Below, in pieces: positions 43,825 through 43,857 of a stretch of 43,857 bases of DNA. A program made the position numbers and the translations under genes. The DNA is from Syntrophaceae bacterium CG2_30_58_14 (GTDB lineage Bacteria; Desulfobacterota; Syntrophia; Syntrophales; UBA5619): contig MNZQ01000045.1 in assembly GCA_001873745.1 (NCBI GenBank), positions 1 through 43,857 of the forward strand, read 5' to 3'. Every line of letters begins with the position of its first letter. Within the stretch, counting starts at the first letter, position 1. The notes under the pieces were generated by a model that did not search any database, was not told the DNA's origin, and saw only the letters and a program-made list of their open reading frames with translations.

Positions 43825-43857
43825 AGTCCTTTTATGGCAGGCCGGGGAAGGTCTTCA

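Noticed and set aside
43832-43857. Possible C-terminal end of a minus-strand gene (KTFPGLP then TAA)
   Set aside because: Only seven codons are visible and I cannot tie them to a family, so it is not listed as a feature.

Overview
The window looks like a chromosomal segment of a Desulfobacterota (former Deltaproteobacteria) bacterium, most likely close to Syntrophus/Smithella. This is inferred from a GC-rich composition with AT-rich spacers, the hisA-HIT-yqeY-dnaG-rpoD-tRNA-zinc ribbon-rnpB-engB order, a fused nuoCD, and an anaerobe-style gene set. No 16S gene is present, so the assignment is an inference. There is no phage, IS transposase or CRISPR array.

Layout. (1) 1-4.5 kb, plus strand: a 5'-truncated TPR/CHAT protein, rfbB and a SAM methyltransferase. 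(2) 4.5-9.5 kb, minus strand: a hybrid histidine kinase coupled to a PilZ protein, with a good promoter and possibly a rare AUU start. (3) 9.8-14.1 kb: a worn accessory zone with three ~121-bp nested inverted-repeat elements, a crotonase, a rubrerythrin-like protein, a ParD/RelE-like toxin-antitoxin pair, an operator-flanked promoter that leads only to a 17-codon stub, an in-frame-collapsed spermidine-synthase-like gene, and a pcm gene whose signal peptide has lost its start next to a repeat element. (4) 14.1-17.2 kb: DUF2784, a PflA-like radical SAM protein, an RNase Z-like hydrolase, HU/IHF and a small unknown protein behind a 22-nt perfect palindrome. (5) 17.3-36.0 kb, minus strand: a ~19 kb bioenergetic locus. 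It begins with an Mbh/Mrp-type cation antiporter module (E, F, G, DUF4040, MbhE-like, B, C, D), continues with three further membrane genes, and then, behind its own strong promoter, an 11-subunit complex I set (nuoA, B, CD, H, I, J, K, L, M, N) without nuoE, F or G. (6) 36.2-43.7 kb, minus strand: housekeeping genes engB, rnpB, a zinc-ribbon protein, tRNA(CAT), rpoD, dnaG, yqeY, HIT and hisA.

The main candidate for a new system is region 5. Seven large antiporter-like subunits lie in one locus. A three-gene cassette (MrpD/NuoN-like protein, a small two-helix protein ending in DYY, NuoL-like protein) occurs twice, once after the Mbh-type module and once inserted between nuoK and nuoL. In both NuoL-like proteins the TM7 lysine position is Asp or Asn, while the other five antiporter-like subunits keep Lys. 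This fits a composite ferredoxin- or quinone-linked Na+/H+ pumping complex, useful for reverse electron transport in a syntroph; the function is an inference.

The second notable thread is small palindromic DNA. GGGGACA-ended palindromes sit in frame inside nuoJ and dnaG and, as a 24-bp-period tandem, just upstream of rpoD. RpoD itself has an unusual region 4.2.
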